Origin: Phycisphaerae bacterium
GTDB taxonomy: Bacteria; Planctomycetota; Phycisphaerae; UBA1845; Fen-1342
Assembly (NCBI GenBank): GCA_022072445.1
Contig: JAJVHV010000017.1
Span: 1 to 64,000, forward strand
Direction of reading: 5' to 3'
DNA length: 64,000 nt
In this document: in pieces, positions 8,694 to 17,140 of the stretch
Layout of the letters: every line of letters begins with the position of its first letter
Numbering within the stretch: the stretch's first letter is position 1
The notes under the pieces: generated by a model
What the model saw: only the letters and a program-made list of their open reading frames with translations
The model's database searches: none
What the model was told of the DNA's origin: nothing
Made by a program: the position numbers and the translations under genes

Positions 8694-9230
8694 ATGACGC
8701 CGGAAGCGGTACTGAAGATTTTGAAGGACACGTTCGGAGACGACGTGAAGTCGGTGGTGGCGGATGGGCTGCATCCGTACGCGGAGGTGGCGGCGGGGCG
8801 CTGGCGCGAGATCGCGCGCTATCTGCGCGACGATCCGCGGCTGGCGTTCAACTGGCTGCGCTGCATCTCGGCGGTGGATCACCTCGAGGACAAGCTGATC
8901 ACGGTGGTGTACGACCTGCACGCGGCCGAGGCGGGCGCTCCGGCCGGCGCGATGTGGAAGCTGAAAAACGAGATCGCGATCCGCATTCGCGTCGAGCGCG
9001 ACCGGCCGCACATCCCGAGCGTGGCGGACGTGTGGCGCGCGGCGGATTGGCACGAGCGCGAGGCGTTCGACCTGCTGGGCGTGATCTTCGACGGGCATCC
9101 GGACTTGAAGCGCATCCTGTGCTGCGAGGACTGGGTCGGGCATCCGCTGCGCAAGGACTACGAGTTTCCGCTGGAGTATCACGGGATACCGGCGGTGACG
9201 GAGTACAACCAGACGCGGACTGTGCACTAA
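8694..9230 (+). CDS. nuoC: NADH-quinone oxidoreductase subunit C (30 kDa)
   Basis: A 178-aa peripheral-arm subunit of complex I. The family signature runs [20 protein letters not shown] then DLKRIL and [13 protein letters not shown] near the C-terminus. GGAAGG lies 8-13 nt before the ATG at 8694. The next gene starts only 10 nt after its stop, but that gene is not a nuo gene. NuoC and NuoD are separate here, not fused as in Escherichia coli. Confidence 0.95.
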   Translation: MTPEAVLKILKDTFGDDVKSVVADGLHPYAEVAAGRWREIARYLRDDPRLAFNWLRCISAVDHLEDKLITVVYDLHAAEAGAPAGAMWKLKNEIAIRIRVERDRPHIPSVADVWRAADWHEREAFDLLGVIFDGHPDLKRILCCEDWVGHPLRKDYEFPLEYHGIPAVTEYNQTRTVH

Positions 9231-9240
9231 GAAACTTGCC

Positions 9241-9879
9241 ATGCTTCTGCAATCTCGAAAACTGCGAGCCGTGCCGCGCCGGGGACGGATGACGCTTGGA
9301 CCTGCGGATGCGGGACGCGTGATCACTTTTCGCGAGTACGACGCGGCGCGCTATGAGGAAGGGTCGGTCTACGAGATCATCGACGGAGTGCTGATTGTGT
9401 CGCCTAATCCGGCTCCGTGGCACGACCATTGGGTCACGTGGGTGTATGAGCGACTGGAGGCTTACTCGAAGAAGCATTCCGAGAGGATCAACCGGGTCAG
9501 CCAGGCGTGCGAAATCTACATCCCAAGCCGCATCGGTCCCACGCGCCCGCAGCCGGATGTCGCAGCATACCGAAATTATCCAAAGGCTCCGCCGAAGCGC
9601 TGGGATGACGTCTGTCCGCTGGTGGTGGTGGAGGTGGTTTCGGCGCGGCGTGCGCTCAAGGATGTGCAGCGCAACCGCGAACTCTACTGGATGGCGAGCG
9701 GAATCGGCGAGTATTGGATCGTGAACCCGCTCGATGCGTGGGAGCGGCCGGCGTTGATCGCCCTGTGCCGGTCGCCAGACGCGGTGGATTGGCGGGAAAC
9801 GCGCATTTCCTATGGGCAAACGTACCGGACACCGACGCTGCCGGGCTTTTCGCTGAACCTGAAGCGTCAGGTTCGCTGA
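9241..9879 (+). CDS. Uma2-family (DUF820) restriction-endonuclease-like protein
   Basis: A 212-aa protein of the Uma2/DUF820 family, which has the PD-(D/E)xK nuclease fold. Visible core elements are YEIIDGVLIV, RPQPDVAAY (the PD acid), VVVEVVSARR (the E-x-V/K strand) and KDVQRNRELYWMASGIGEYWIVNP. The family is strongly expanded in cyanobacteria, Chloroflexi and Planctomycetes, usually without known function. It lies in frame-independent tight spacing between nuoC (10 nt) and nuoD (10 nt), so it is almost certainly co-transcribed with complex I genes. ATG 9289 is an alternative start; the family usually begins near GRVITFREYD, so the first 25 residues may not be real. Confidence 0.85.
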   Translation: MLLQSRKLRAVPRRGRMTLGPADAGRVITFREYDAARYEEGSVYEIIDGVLIVSPNPAPWHDHWVTWVYERLEAYSKKHSERINRVSQACEIYIPSRIGPTRPQPDVAAYRNYPKAPPKRWDDVCPLVVVEVVSARRALKDVQRNRELYWMASGIGEYWIVNPLDAWERPALIALCRSPDAVDWRETRISYGQTYRTPTLPGFSLNLKRQVR

Positions 9880-9889
9880 TGGGGCGAGA

Positions 9890-11089
9890 ATGAATCGAGT
9901 GCTTGAATCGGTTCCCGACGTCAACTTCGACATCCGCCGCGACGATTTCGGCGACCTGCAGACCGAAGAGATGCTGGTCAACATGGGACCGCAGCATCCG
10001 GCGACGCATGGCGTCCTGCGGGTCGTGCTGCGGACGGACGGCGAGATGGTGATGGAGGCGGTGCCGTACATCGGCTATCTGCACCGTTGCGCCGAGAAGA
10101 TCGGCGAGAACCTCCAGCCGTACCAGTGGATTCCCAAGACGGACCGCATGGACTACATCGCGGCGATGAACAACAACCACACGTTCTCGCTGGCGATCGA
10201 GCAGTTGTGCGGGATCGACGTGCCGGAGCGCGGCAAGTACATCCGCATCATCGCGGCCGAGCTGAACCGGCTGGCGTCGCACCTGGTGAGCTTCGGAACG
10301 TATGGTCTGGACATGGGGGCGTTTACGCCCTTCCTGCACGCCTTTCGCGAGCGCGAGCGGATTCTCGATCTGCTCGAGGCCATGTGCGGCGCGCGGCTGA
10401 CGTATTCGTACATCTACCCGGGCGGCCCGCAGTGGGACCTGCCGGATGGATTCGTGCAGACCTGCGGCGAGTTTCTGGATTATTTCGAGCCGAAGATCGA
10501 CGAATACAACGAGCTGCTGAGCTACAACCACATCTTCGTCAGGCGCACCGCCAACGTGGGCGTCGTGTCGCCCGAGCTGGCGCTGGCCTACGGCCTGAGC
10601 GGGCCGGTGCTGCGCGGCAGCGGCGTGCGCTGGGACCTGCGGAGGGTGCGGCCGTACGACATTTACGAGCGGTTCGAATTCGACGTGCCGATCGGCGTGG
10701 ACGGCGGCAGCGACGGCGTGCCAGACGAGGTCGTGGTGGGAGACTGCTGGAACCGCTATTTCGTGCGCATGCTGGAGATGAAGCAGAGCGTGCGAATCCT
10801 GCGGCAGGCCCTGGCGCAGATGCCGACCGACGGGGATTTCAAGGCCAAGGTGCCCAAGAACGTCAAGCTGCCGAAGAGCAGCATCTACTTCGAGGGCGAG
10901 AACCCGCGCGGGCAGCTCGGCTTCTACGTCGAGGGCGACGGCTCGCCGATCCCCTATCGCATCAAGGCCCGTGGCCCGAGCTTCTGCAACCTGTCTGTGC
11001 TGCACGAACTGTGTCACGAGGTGCTGCTGGCGGATGTTCCGGCGATCATCGGCAGTATTGACATCGTCATGGGGGAGGTGGATCGGTAG
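9890..11089 (+). CDS. nuoD: NADH-quinone oxidoreductase subunit D (49 kDa)
   Basis: A 399-aa peripheral-arm subunit that forms the quinone-binding pocket with NuoB. Signatures are NMGPQHPATHGVLR near residue 30, YIGYLHRCAEKIGE, DRMDYIAAMNNNHTF and the C-terminal DIVMGEVDR, which ends at the normal family terminus. GGGGCGAG precedes the ATG. It is the last nuo gene here; nuoE-H and nuoJ-N must be elsewhere or replaced. Confidence 0.96.
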   Translation: MNRVLESVPDVNFDIRRDDFGDLQTEEMLVNMGPQHPATHGVLRVVLRTDGEMVMEAVPYIGYLHRCAEKIGENLQPYQWIPKTDRMDYIAAMNNNHTFSLAIEQLCGIDVPERGKYIRIIAAELNRLASHLVSFGTYGLDMGAFTPFLHAFRERERILDLLEAMCGARLTYSYIYPGGPQWDLPDGFVQTCGEFLDYFEPKIDEYNELLSYNHIFVRRTANVGVVSPELALAYGLSGPVLRGSGVRWDLRRVRPYDIYERFEFDVPIGVDGGSDGVPDEVVVGDCWNRYFVRMLEMKQSVRILRQALAQMPTDGDFKAKVPKNVKLPKSSIYFEGENPRGQLGFYVEGDGSPIPYRIKARGPSFCNLSVLHELCHEVLLADVPAIIGSIDIVMGEVDR

Positions 11090-11098
11090 GTTGGGGGA

Positions 11099-11166
11099 CG
11101 GAGACACGAAGCGACGAAGCGACGAAGCGACGGAGGGACGGAGCGACGAAGCGACGAAACGGCAGT
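11099..11166. repeat. 8-bp direct repeats (ACGAAGCG) downstream of nuoD
   Basis: About seven imperfect copies of ACGAAGCG (variants ACGGAGGG, ACGGAGCG) begin 10 nt after the nuoD stop. There is no intrinsic terminator between this repeat and the sigma factor gene. Confidence 0.8.
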
Positions 11167-11240
11167 GATGGGAGGGGGGTGGTGAGGTATCCGCGGGGGC
11201 GCGGCGCTGCTGGGGGGCATTGCTGGGCGGGGGGTACAGG

Positions 11241-11268
11241 GGAACACGGAATCTCAAATCGACTCTAA
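11241..11268 (+). promoter_or_regulatory. putative ECF-type promoter of the sigma factor gene
   Basis: GGAAC (11241-11245) and TCTAA (11264-11268) are separated by 18 nt. This is the spacing and core of sigma-E-type promoters (GGAAC, TCTAA). The expected start of transcription near 11275 leaves a leader of about 50 nt before the ATG at 11327. The match is seen directly; recognition by the encoded sigma factor is inferred. Confidence 0.5.
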
Positions 11269-11326
11269 TAAGCGCGGCGTTCGATCGTAGTTCACGTTGC
11301 TAACGCGGCTGGCACGGGACAGGCGA

Positions 11327-11878
11327 ATGGGCGAGTCCGAGAATTCGACCACGTCACGGGCGGACGGCATTTGCGCCCTCGTGGCGCGCTGGCAGGGGCC
11401 GCTGCTGAGCTATGCGCGGCGCGTCACCGGCGACGCGGAGCGGGCGCGCGAGGTTGTGCAGGACACGTTTGTGCGCTTTGTGCGCGAACGGGCGGCCGCA
11501 GATAGGGAGCAGTCAGCCCCGGCCGAAAACCACGCCGCCGCCTGGCTGTTTGCGGTCTGCCGGCGGCGGGCGATCGACGTCAGACGCAAGGAGCGGCGCA
11601 TGAAGGCGGTCGGCGTGATCGAGGCGGATGAGCTGACGCGGCCGGGAGGGACGGCGGAGTCGCCGCCGGAGGCGGTCGAACGGCGCGACACGGGCGAGCA
11701 GGTGCGGGCGTTGCTGGCGGGGCTGCCGGAGCGGCAGCAGGAAGTGCTGCGGCTGAAGTTTCAGGCGGGGCTGAGCTACAAGGACATCGCGACGGTGACG
11801 AAACTGAGCGCGAGCAACGTGGGGTTTCTGATTCACACGGCGATCAGGGCGCTGCGCGCGCGGATGGGCGAAGGATGA
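11327..11878 (+). CDS. ECF-subfamily RNA polymerase sigma factor
   Basis: A 183-aa sigma-70-family protein of ECF length. Region 2 spans about residues 17-90 (LLSYARRVTGDAERAREVVQDTFVRFV, then AAWLFAVCRRRAIDVRRKERR). Region 4 spans about 121-178 (LPERQQEVLRLKFQAGLSYKDIA and SASNVGFLIHTAIRALR). A TTG at 11297 extends the frame, but the ATG at 11327 gives a family-length N-terminus. The gene is followed, after a long inverted repeat, by a protein whose N-terminus resembles an anti-sigma factor, so the pair probably forms a signalling unit. Confidence 0.88.
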   Translation: MGESENSTTSRADGICALVARWQGPLLSYARRVTGDAERAREVVQDTFVRFVRERAAADREQSAPAENHAAAWLFAVCRRRAIDVRRKERRMKAVGVIEADELTRPGGTAESPPEAVERRDTGEQVRALLAGLPERQQEVLRLKFQAGLSYKDIATVTKLSASNVGFLIHTAIRALRARMGEG

Positions 11879-11992
11879 GCGCGATCGGCGAGCAATACGT
11901 GCGATGGGCGAGGGAGAGCGATATGTGGATCGGGCGCGAACGAGAGATCGTTCCTGAGCGCGGCATCGCGCGGCACCGAGCGATCGTGCCCG

Positions 11993-12112
11993 GCCGAGCC
12001 CCGACCATGAAGGCGACCAAGGAGGGAGCCTGAATGGAGGGGTTCGAACACGCGCGACCTTCGACGCGCGCGGGCGCTCCCGCCTTGGTCGCCTTCATGG
12101 TCGGGGCTCGGC
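11993..12112. repeat. 37-nt inverted repeat (dispersed repeat pair) between sigma factor and VWA gene
   Basis: Two copies of the dispersed repeat lie head to head. Arm 11993-12029 and arm 12076-12112 are complementary over 37 positions with one mismatch, with a 46-nt loop. The core is CGAGCCCCGACCATGAAGG. In RNA the arms would form a very stable hairpin in the leader between the two genes. The remainder of the gap 11879-12223 shows no gene. Confidence 0.9.
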
Positions 12113-12223
12113 TGGGCGCGCGTATTCGCGCGGGGTGCGAGTTCACGCAAGCGCGAGCCCGGATGGGATGCGGAAAACTCGCGATCAAGCGGTCAACAGG
12201 ACGCGATCAACTGAACAGGCAGG

Positions 12224-14758
12224 ATGACGGTCATGAGACGAATCAACATCGATGATCCGCGGCTGACGGCGTATGCGTTGGGCGAGCTGGACGGCGCGGA
12301 GCGGGCACGGATGGAGGCGGCGATTGCCCAATCGCCGGAACTGCGCGCTGGTATCGAGGAGATTCGCGCGACGGCGGCGACTCTGCGCGCGGGATTCTCT
12401 GGCGAGCCGCTCCTGGTGCTGAATGGCGAACAGATGGCGGCCATCGATACGGCGCTGGCGTCGTGCGGTGCGTCGTCGCTCGTTGACGGTCGCGGATCGG
12501 AAGCGGGCGGTGTCGATTCGTTCGAGAGCAACTCGCTGTCCCCGCTCCCGGATGGTCGCGGCTCTGAACGTGTAGTCATGTCGGCCTGGACGCGCGGTGC
12601 GGCAATCGCAGGGCTGGCGTGCGCGGCGGGGCTGATGGGGCTGCTGGTGGCGCTGCCGACGGGGCCGGTGGCGCGCGAGGGCGCCAGCCGGTCGCTCGCA
12701 GCAGAGTTCGATGAGCTGCTGGCGCGCACACCCTCGCATGAGGTGAACGGCGCCGTGAGCGCCCTTGCGAAGCAACATGGCCTGCAAGTCCATGAGCCGA
12801 AGCCCGGCGATGCGCAGTCGCTGTCGTTTGAATTACGGCAATTCTCTGGCGACCACGCCGGAGCACGGATGAGGTACGCGCAAGAGCAGTACTCGAATGT
12901 CGGCGGAGCGAGGCGCAGCTCGATCACACGGAGTGCGCCTGCCGGTAGTGCGCGCGGCAACCTATTTGAATTCGCGGGTTATGACAACGTCAGCTACAGC
13001 TATCAGTTGATACCGGTACAACCGGACCGACAGGCCCAGGTCGTTCGACTTCCCGACGGACGCGTGTTGCGCTCGGGATCCGCGGCCGATGTAGAGCGCG
13101 TCGGCCAGGCCATCCAAACGCTGGGATACGCGGCCGACTCGTCGGATGCCTTCCAGGTGGCCTACCTCCGGACACCCGCCACTCAGCCGAACGGGTCCGA
13201 GGTCCCCGTCAAATGGGAGGCCGCCGGCGCCGAGGCCTACAAGCCCATCATCGACAACCCCTTCTTCCCCGTCGCCGACGCGCCGCTCTCCACGTTCTCG
13301 ATCGACGTTGACACGGCGTCGTATTCCAACATGCGGCGCCATCTGGTGTCGGGCCGACTTCCGCCGCGGGATGCGGTGCGGATCGAGGAGTTGCTGAACT
13401 ACTTCGAGTATGACTATCCGCCGCCCGCCGACGACACGCCGTTCGCGGCGAACATCGAGGTCGGCGCCTGCCCGTGGAACCCGCAGCATCGCCTGGCGCG
13501 GATCGGGCTGAAGGGCCGCGTCGTGGCCGACGAGCAGCGGCCGGTGTGCAACCTGGTGTTCCTGATCGACGTTTCGGGCTCGATGCAGCCGGAGAACAAG
13601 CTGCCGCTCGTGAAGCAGGGGTTGTCGCTGCTGGTCGAGCGGCTGTCGCCGGACGATCGCGTGGCGCTGGTGGTGTACGCCGGCGCGTCGGGGCTGGTGC
13701 TGCCGTCGACGCCGGCGGGGCAGCGCGAGAAAATCCTCGACGCGCTGGAGCAGCTTCGGTCGGGCGGATCGACCAATGGCGGCGAGGGGATCGTGCTGGC
13801 CTATTCGATCGCGATGGAGAACTTCATCCGCGGCGGGGTGAACCGCGTCATCCTGTGCACCGACGGCGACTTCAACGTCGGCATCACCGACCGGCACGAG
13901 CTTCAGAAGGTCATCGAGGAGCAGGCGCAGACGGGCGTGTTCCTGAGCGTGCTGGGCTTCGGCATGGGCAACCTGAAGGACGACACGCTTGAGACGCTGG
14001 CTGACAAGGGCAACGGCAACTACGCCTACATCGACACGCTGGCCGAGGCGCGCAAGGTGCTGGTCGAGCAGATGGGCGGCACGCTGGTCACCATCGCCAA
14101 GGACGTCAAGATTCAGGTCGAGTTCAACCCGGCCCAGGTCGCAGCGTATCGGCTGATCGGCTACGAGAACCGGCTGCTGGCGGCGCAGGATTTCAATGAC
14201 GACACGAAGGACGCGGGCGAGATCGGCGCCGGGCACACCGTGACGGCGCTGTACGAGATCGTGCCGGCGGGCGGCAACGTGCCGCAGGAGCCGCTGCCGC
14301 CGCCGCTGCCCGACCACCTGCTCGACGCGCCCGACATCAGCACGATCGACCCGCGCGATCTGCCGGCGTGGATGACCGAGGCGCCGCTGGACTACTCGGA
14401 CCCGAAAGTCGACCCGTTGCGATACCAGCTTGCCGGCAATGCGCTGGACGCAGAGGTGTCCAGCGAGCTGCTCACGCTGAAGTTGCGCTACAAGCAGCCG
14501 GACGGCGACACGAGCGCACTGCTGGAGTTTCCGGTGGTCGACCACTCCGACGCCGATGCCCTGCCGTCGGCGGATTTTGATTTTGCCGCGGCGGTCGCGG
14601 TGTTCGGCATGCTGCTGCGCGAGTCGCCGTATTGCGGTCAGTGGTCGCTCGCCGGGGTGGTGGAGCTGGCGCAGCGCGGGCTTGCGGACGATCCGAGCGG
14701 TTACCGGGCGGAGTTCGTGGAGTTGGTCAAACGCGCCCAGCAGCTCACGGCACACTGA
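12224..14758 (+). CDS. anti-sigma-like/von Willebrand factor A fusion (YfbK-type)
   Basis: An 844-aa protein. Residues 1-60 (INIDDPRLTAYALGELDGAE, then two helices) resemble the N-terminus of planctomycete anti-sigma/YfbK proteins. A membrane segment follows at about 126-146 (GAAIAGLACAAGLMGLLVA). The YfbK N-domain starts near 340 (NPFFPVADAPLSTFSIDVDTASY). The VWA domain spans about 440-615, with MIDAS residues D449-x-S451-x-S453 in FLIDVSGSM. A DUF3520-like C-terminal domain ends the protein. Residues 88-93 and 110-115 both read DGRGSE, translations of a small repeated DNA motif. Its place behind the ECF sigma gene suggests that it holds and releases that sigma factor; partners of the external VWA domain are unknown. 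ATG 12233 is an alternative start. Confidence 0.85.
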   Translation: MTVMRRINIDDPRLTAYALGELDGAERARMEAAIAQSPELRAGIEEIRATAATLRAGFSGEPLLVLNGEQMAAIDTALASCGASSLVDGRGSEAGGVDSFESNSLSPLPDGRGSERVVMSAWTRGAAIAGLACAAGLMGLLVALPTGPVAREGASRSLAAEFDELLARTPSHEVNGAVSALAKQHGLQVHEPKPGDAQSLSFELRQFSGDHAGARMRYAQEQYSNVGGARRSSITRSAPAGSARGNLFEFAGYDNVSYSYQLIPVQPDRQAQVVRLPDGRVLRSGSAADVERVGQAIQTLGYAADSSDAFQVAYLRTPATQPNGSEVPVKWEAAGAEAYKPIIDNPFFPVADAPLSTFSIDVDTASYSNMRRHLVSGRLPPRDAVRIEELLNYFEYDYPPPADDTPFAANIEVGACPWNPQHRLARIGLKGRVVADEQRPVCNLVFLIDVSGSMQPENKLPLVKQGLSLLVERLSPDDRVALVVYAGASGLVLPSTPAGQREKILDALEQLRSGGSTNGGEGIVLAYSIAMENFIRGGVNRVILCTDGDFNVGITDRHELQKVIEEQAQTGVFLSVLGFGMGNLKDDTLETLADKGNGNYAYIDTLAEARKVLVEQMGGTLVTIAKDVKIQVEFNPAQVAAYRLIGYENRLLAAQDFNDDTKDAGEIGAGHTVTALYEIVPAGGNVPQEPLPPPLPDHLLDAPDISTIDPRDLPAWMTEAPLDYSDPKVDPLRYQLAGNALDAEVSSELLTLKLRYKQPDGDTSALLEFPVVDHSDADALPSADFDFAAAVAVFGMLLRESPYCGQWSLAGVVELAQRGLADDPSGYRAEFVELVKRAQQLTAH

Positions 14759-15165
14759 CGCACCGGGACGCTCGGCACACCGGACGGGTCGCGCGCCCTG
14801 CCACCCGCAATTGTACACCGCTCACGTCGGTGCTACGCCGGTCGCGACTTGTGCTATCCGTGCCGTTGTGCGGCGGGCGAGCGGCGGTGGCGGATAGGCC
14901 GCGGTTGCGACTCACGTTCGCCCTCCCAGGGCTCCGTGGCGCGCGGACCGCGCACCGTGGGCTGGCGCCCACAGGCCACAGACGACCGCCCTTCCAGGGC
15001 TCACGGTCGCGGCGCTCGCGCGGTGTGCCGAGTTCGATGGTGCACTGGGCGTGATGGGCGAAGGGGCGATTTCACCGGCCGCCGCTCCCTGGCGGTCGCA
15101 GCTCTGGCGATGGGCTCGGGCTCGGTGGCGGGACTGCGGCTCGGTGTCAGGGTTGCGGCCTGGCG
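14759..15165. other. intergenic region with short GC-rich repeats
   Basis: No gene is supported between the converging VWA and cytochrome genes. The region holds two copies of a CGCCCTYCCAGGGCTC-like motif (14924-14939 and 14989-15004) and, at its right end (15141-15185), a 19-bp direct repeat around TCAGGGTTGCGGCC that runs into the last codons of the next gene. No terminator with a T-tract is visible. Confidence 0.6.
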
Positions 15166-17007
15166 TCAGGGTTGCGGCCCGGTGTGAGCGGGCGGAGCGA
15201 GCGGGGCGAGGGGCGGATTGGGCGGCAGCGTCAAGTCGCCGAGCTCGATCGTCAGCTCGCGATTGGCCGCCTTCAGCCCCGCGACACCGGCAGCCGAGAC
15301 GCGCGTCTGCCACAGGTACAACTGACGCAGCGCCGGCAACTCCAGCAATTCGGCCATGCCGTCGTTGGTCACGTCCGTCCCCACCAGGTTGAGATACGCG
15401 AGCTGCTTGAGCGGGCGAAGATTCTTGAGACCGGCGTCGCCGATTCCCGTGTGGTCGAGGCGCAGACGGCGAAGCGCGGTGAATCGGGCGACGCGCTTCA
15501 AGCCGTCGTCGCTGACGCCGGTGCCCGATAGATCGAGCCAGACGAGGCTTGATGCGAGCCCGTCGAGCAGCGCGAGGTCGGCGTCGGTCGCGTCCTTGCC
15601 GAGGCGGGCGAACTGCACCTGCACAACGTCCTGCGACGAGGCGATCGGCTCGGCCAATCCGCCACGCGCTCGTATCGCGGCGAGACGCTCCTGGATTGCG
15701 TGCCGCTGCGCGTCGGAGAGTCGCGGCCACTGTTCGGCGGGCGGCGGCGCCGCACGGCGGGCCGTTTGCGGCCCGGGGCCGGCGGAGGTGGGTGCTTCGG
15801 CGGCGGGTGACGGGGCCGCCGCCGCGGCTTCACGCGTGGCTTCGTCGGGCGTCCAGGGTGCGCCCTGGTCGATCCAGGCGCGGATCAGCGCGATCTGTTC
15901 GGGTTTCAGCGGATCGCCCTTGGCCGGCATGATGTCGGGGTCGCCGGCGGGAAGGCTGATCAACTTGACCAGCATGCTGTCGGCCGAGCGACCGGGCTGG
16001 ATCACCCAGGCGGATTTGTCCGGGCCGAAAACCTCTTCGCGCAGGTCGAGCCGCAAACCACCGCGCTGCTCCTCCTCGCCGTGACACTGATAGCAGCTCG
16101 CGGAGACGATCGGCGCGATGTGGGTGACGAATGTGATCCGCGGCGTGGCAGACGAGGCGCTCGACTCGGGCGCGGCGCTGGCCGGCGACGCGACGTCAGT
16201 CGCCTGAACCGGTTCGATCGGGGCCGGTGACGCGGCGGGCGTCGGCCCGACCGCGATTTCTTCGGCGGAAGGCGCTAACGGCGGGTTCACGGCGCGGCGG
16301 AGCAGCGCCGTCAGATAATCGTCGCCATAGACCAGCGAGCCGCCGAAATGCCCTGCGGCACAGAGCAGGATCACGTTGAGCACGAGCGACAGGCGGTAGA
16401 CCGAAAGCGTCGCGGGCCGCAGCGGCACGTCGTCGGTCTCAGCGCGCATGCGGATGCGGCGTCGGGCGGTGGCGCCGATGAGGGCGGCGAGCAAGGCCAG
16501 CGCGCCGGCGCCGATCGCCGTCCAGCGATGCCAGAAGATTGTTGCGTCGGCCGATGTGCCGTGCGACTCGAAGTCGGCGTTGAACCAGCCCGAGCTGATG
16601 GCCGCGGCCGCGGTCAACACGCCGAGCAGCAGGCACGCGTAGCCCGCCTCGGACGGGCCGCGGACCGACAAGACGGGCTTTGCGGCGGCGGCTTCCGCAC
16701 TGTCCGCTGTCATCCGCACGACTTCGATGCGGCGGCGCTGTACGCCGAGGATTTCGAAGAGCAGGGCGGCGAAGAGCAGCGCGATGGGAAAATGCACGAC
16801 CAGGGGGTGAGCGCGGCCGGCGAGGCGCAGCCAGAGGTTGGCGTCGGTGGAGAAGCGGACGCCGACCAGTTTGGTTGTGTTCGCGCTCCCCGCCGCGGCG
16901 CTGGCCTGGGTGGTCGCCTGTGCCGAGTGGGCAGCGACTGGCAAGGTGAGCAAGACGGCGACGGCGGCGCTGATCAGGCCGCCCGACGATCTATGATGGT
17001 GATGCAT
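15166..17007 (-). CDS. DUF2231 membrane/planctomycete-type cytochrome c/leucine-rich-repeat fusion
   Basis: A 613-aa protein. A signal peptide (1-30) starts with four histidines. A DUF2231-type membrane domain follows, with HPLVVHFPIALLFAALLFEI near 68 and further helices to about 240. A planctomycete-type cytochrome c module (PSCyt1-like) carries the haem motif C305-Y-Q-C308-H309 with GEEEQRGGLRLD. After an Ala/Pro-rich linker, about six leucine-rich-repeat strands run from about 460 to 600 (LVWLDLSGTGVSDDGLKRV, LRRLRLDHTGIGDAGLKNL). It is probably in the inner membrane with the haem and LRR parts outside. The ATG at 17007 is preceded by CCGGAGCG; the upstream open frame is not needed. The last residues overlap a short direct repeat. 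Confidence 0.85.
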   Translation of the reverse strand: MHHHHRSSGGLISAAVAVLLTLPVAAHSAQATTQASAAAGSANTTKLVGVRFSTDANLWLRLAGRAHPLVVHFPIALLFAALLFEILGVQRRRIEVVRMTADSAEAAAAKPVLSVRGPSEAGYACLLLGVLTAAAAISSGWFNADFESHGTSADATIFWHRWTAIGAGALALLAALIGATARRRIRMRAETDDVPLRPATLSVYRLSLVLNVILLCAAGHFGGSLVYGDDYLTALLRRAVNPPLAPSAEEIAVGPTPAASPAPIEPVQATDVASPASAAPESSASSATPRITFVTHIAPIVSASCYQCHGEEEQRGGLRLDLREEVFGPDKSAWVIQPGRSADSMLVKLISLPAGDPDIMPAKGDPLKPEQIALIRAWIDQGAPWTPDEATREAAAAAPSPAAEAPTSAGPGPQTARRAAPPPAEQWPRLSDAQRHAIQERLAAIRARGGLAEPIASSQDVVQVQFARLGKDATDADLALLDGLASSLVWLDLSGTGVSDDGLKRVARFTALRRLRLDHTGIGDAGLKNLRPLKQLAYLNLVGTDVTNDGMAELLELPALRQLYLWQTRVSAAGVAGLKAANRELTIELGDLTLPPNPPLAPLAPPAHTGPQP

Positions 17008-17140
17008 CGCACGCTCCGGATACGGACTATCATGCACAAGAGAATCATAACGGGCGGCCGGCGGTGCGGGACGGTGGCACCTCGCCGGCCCGCGGCCTGA
17101 CGAGCCGACCGCGACACGACGCGCGCTACAGGATGGACCC

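Noticed and set aside
14759-15165. Possible structured RNA in the gap after the VWA gene
   Set aside because: The region is rich in short GC repeats but I find no consistent stem set or match to tmRNA, SRP RNA or RNase P features.
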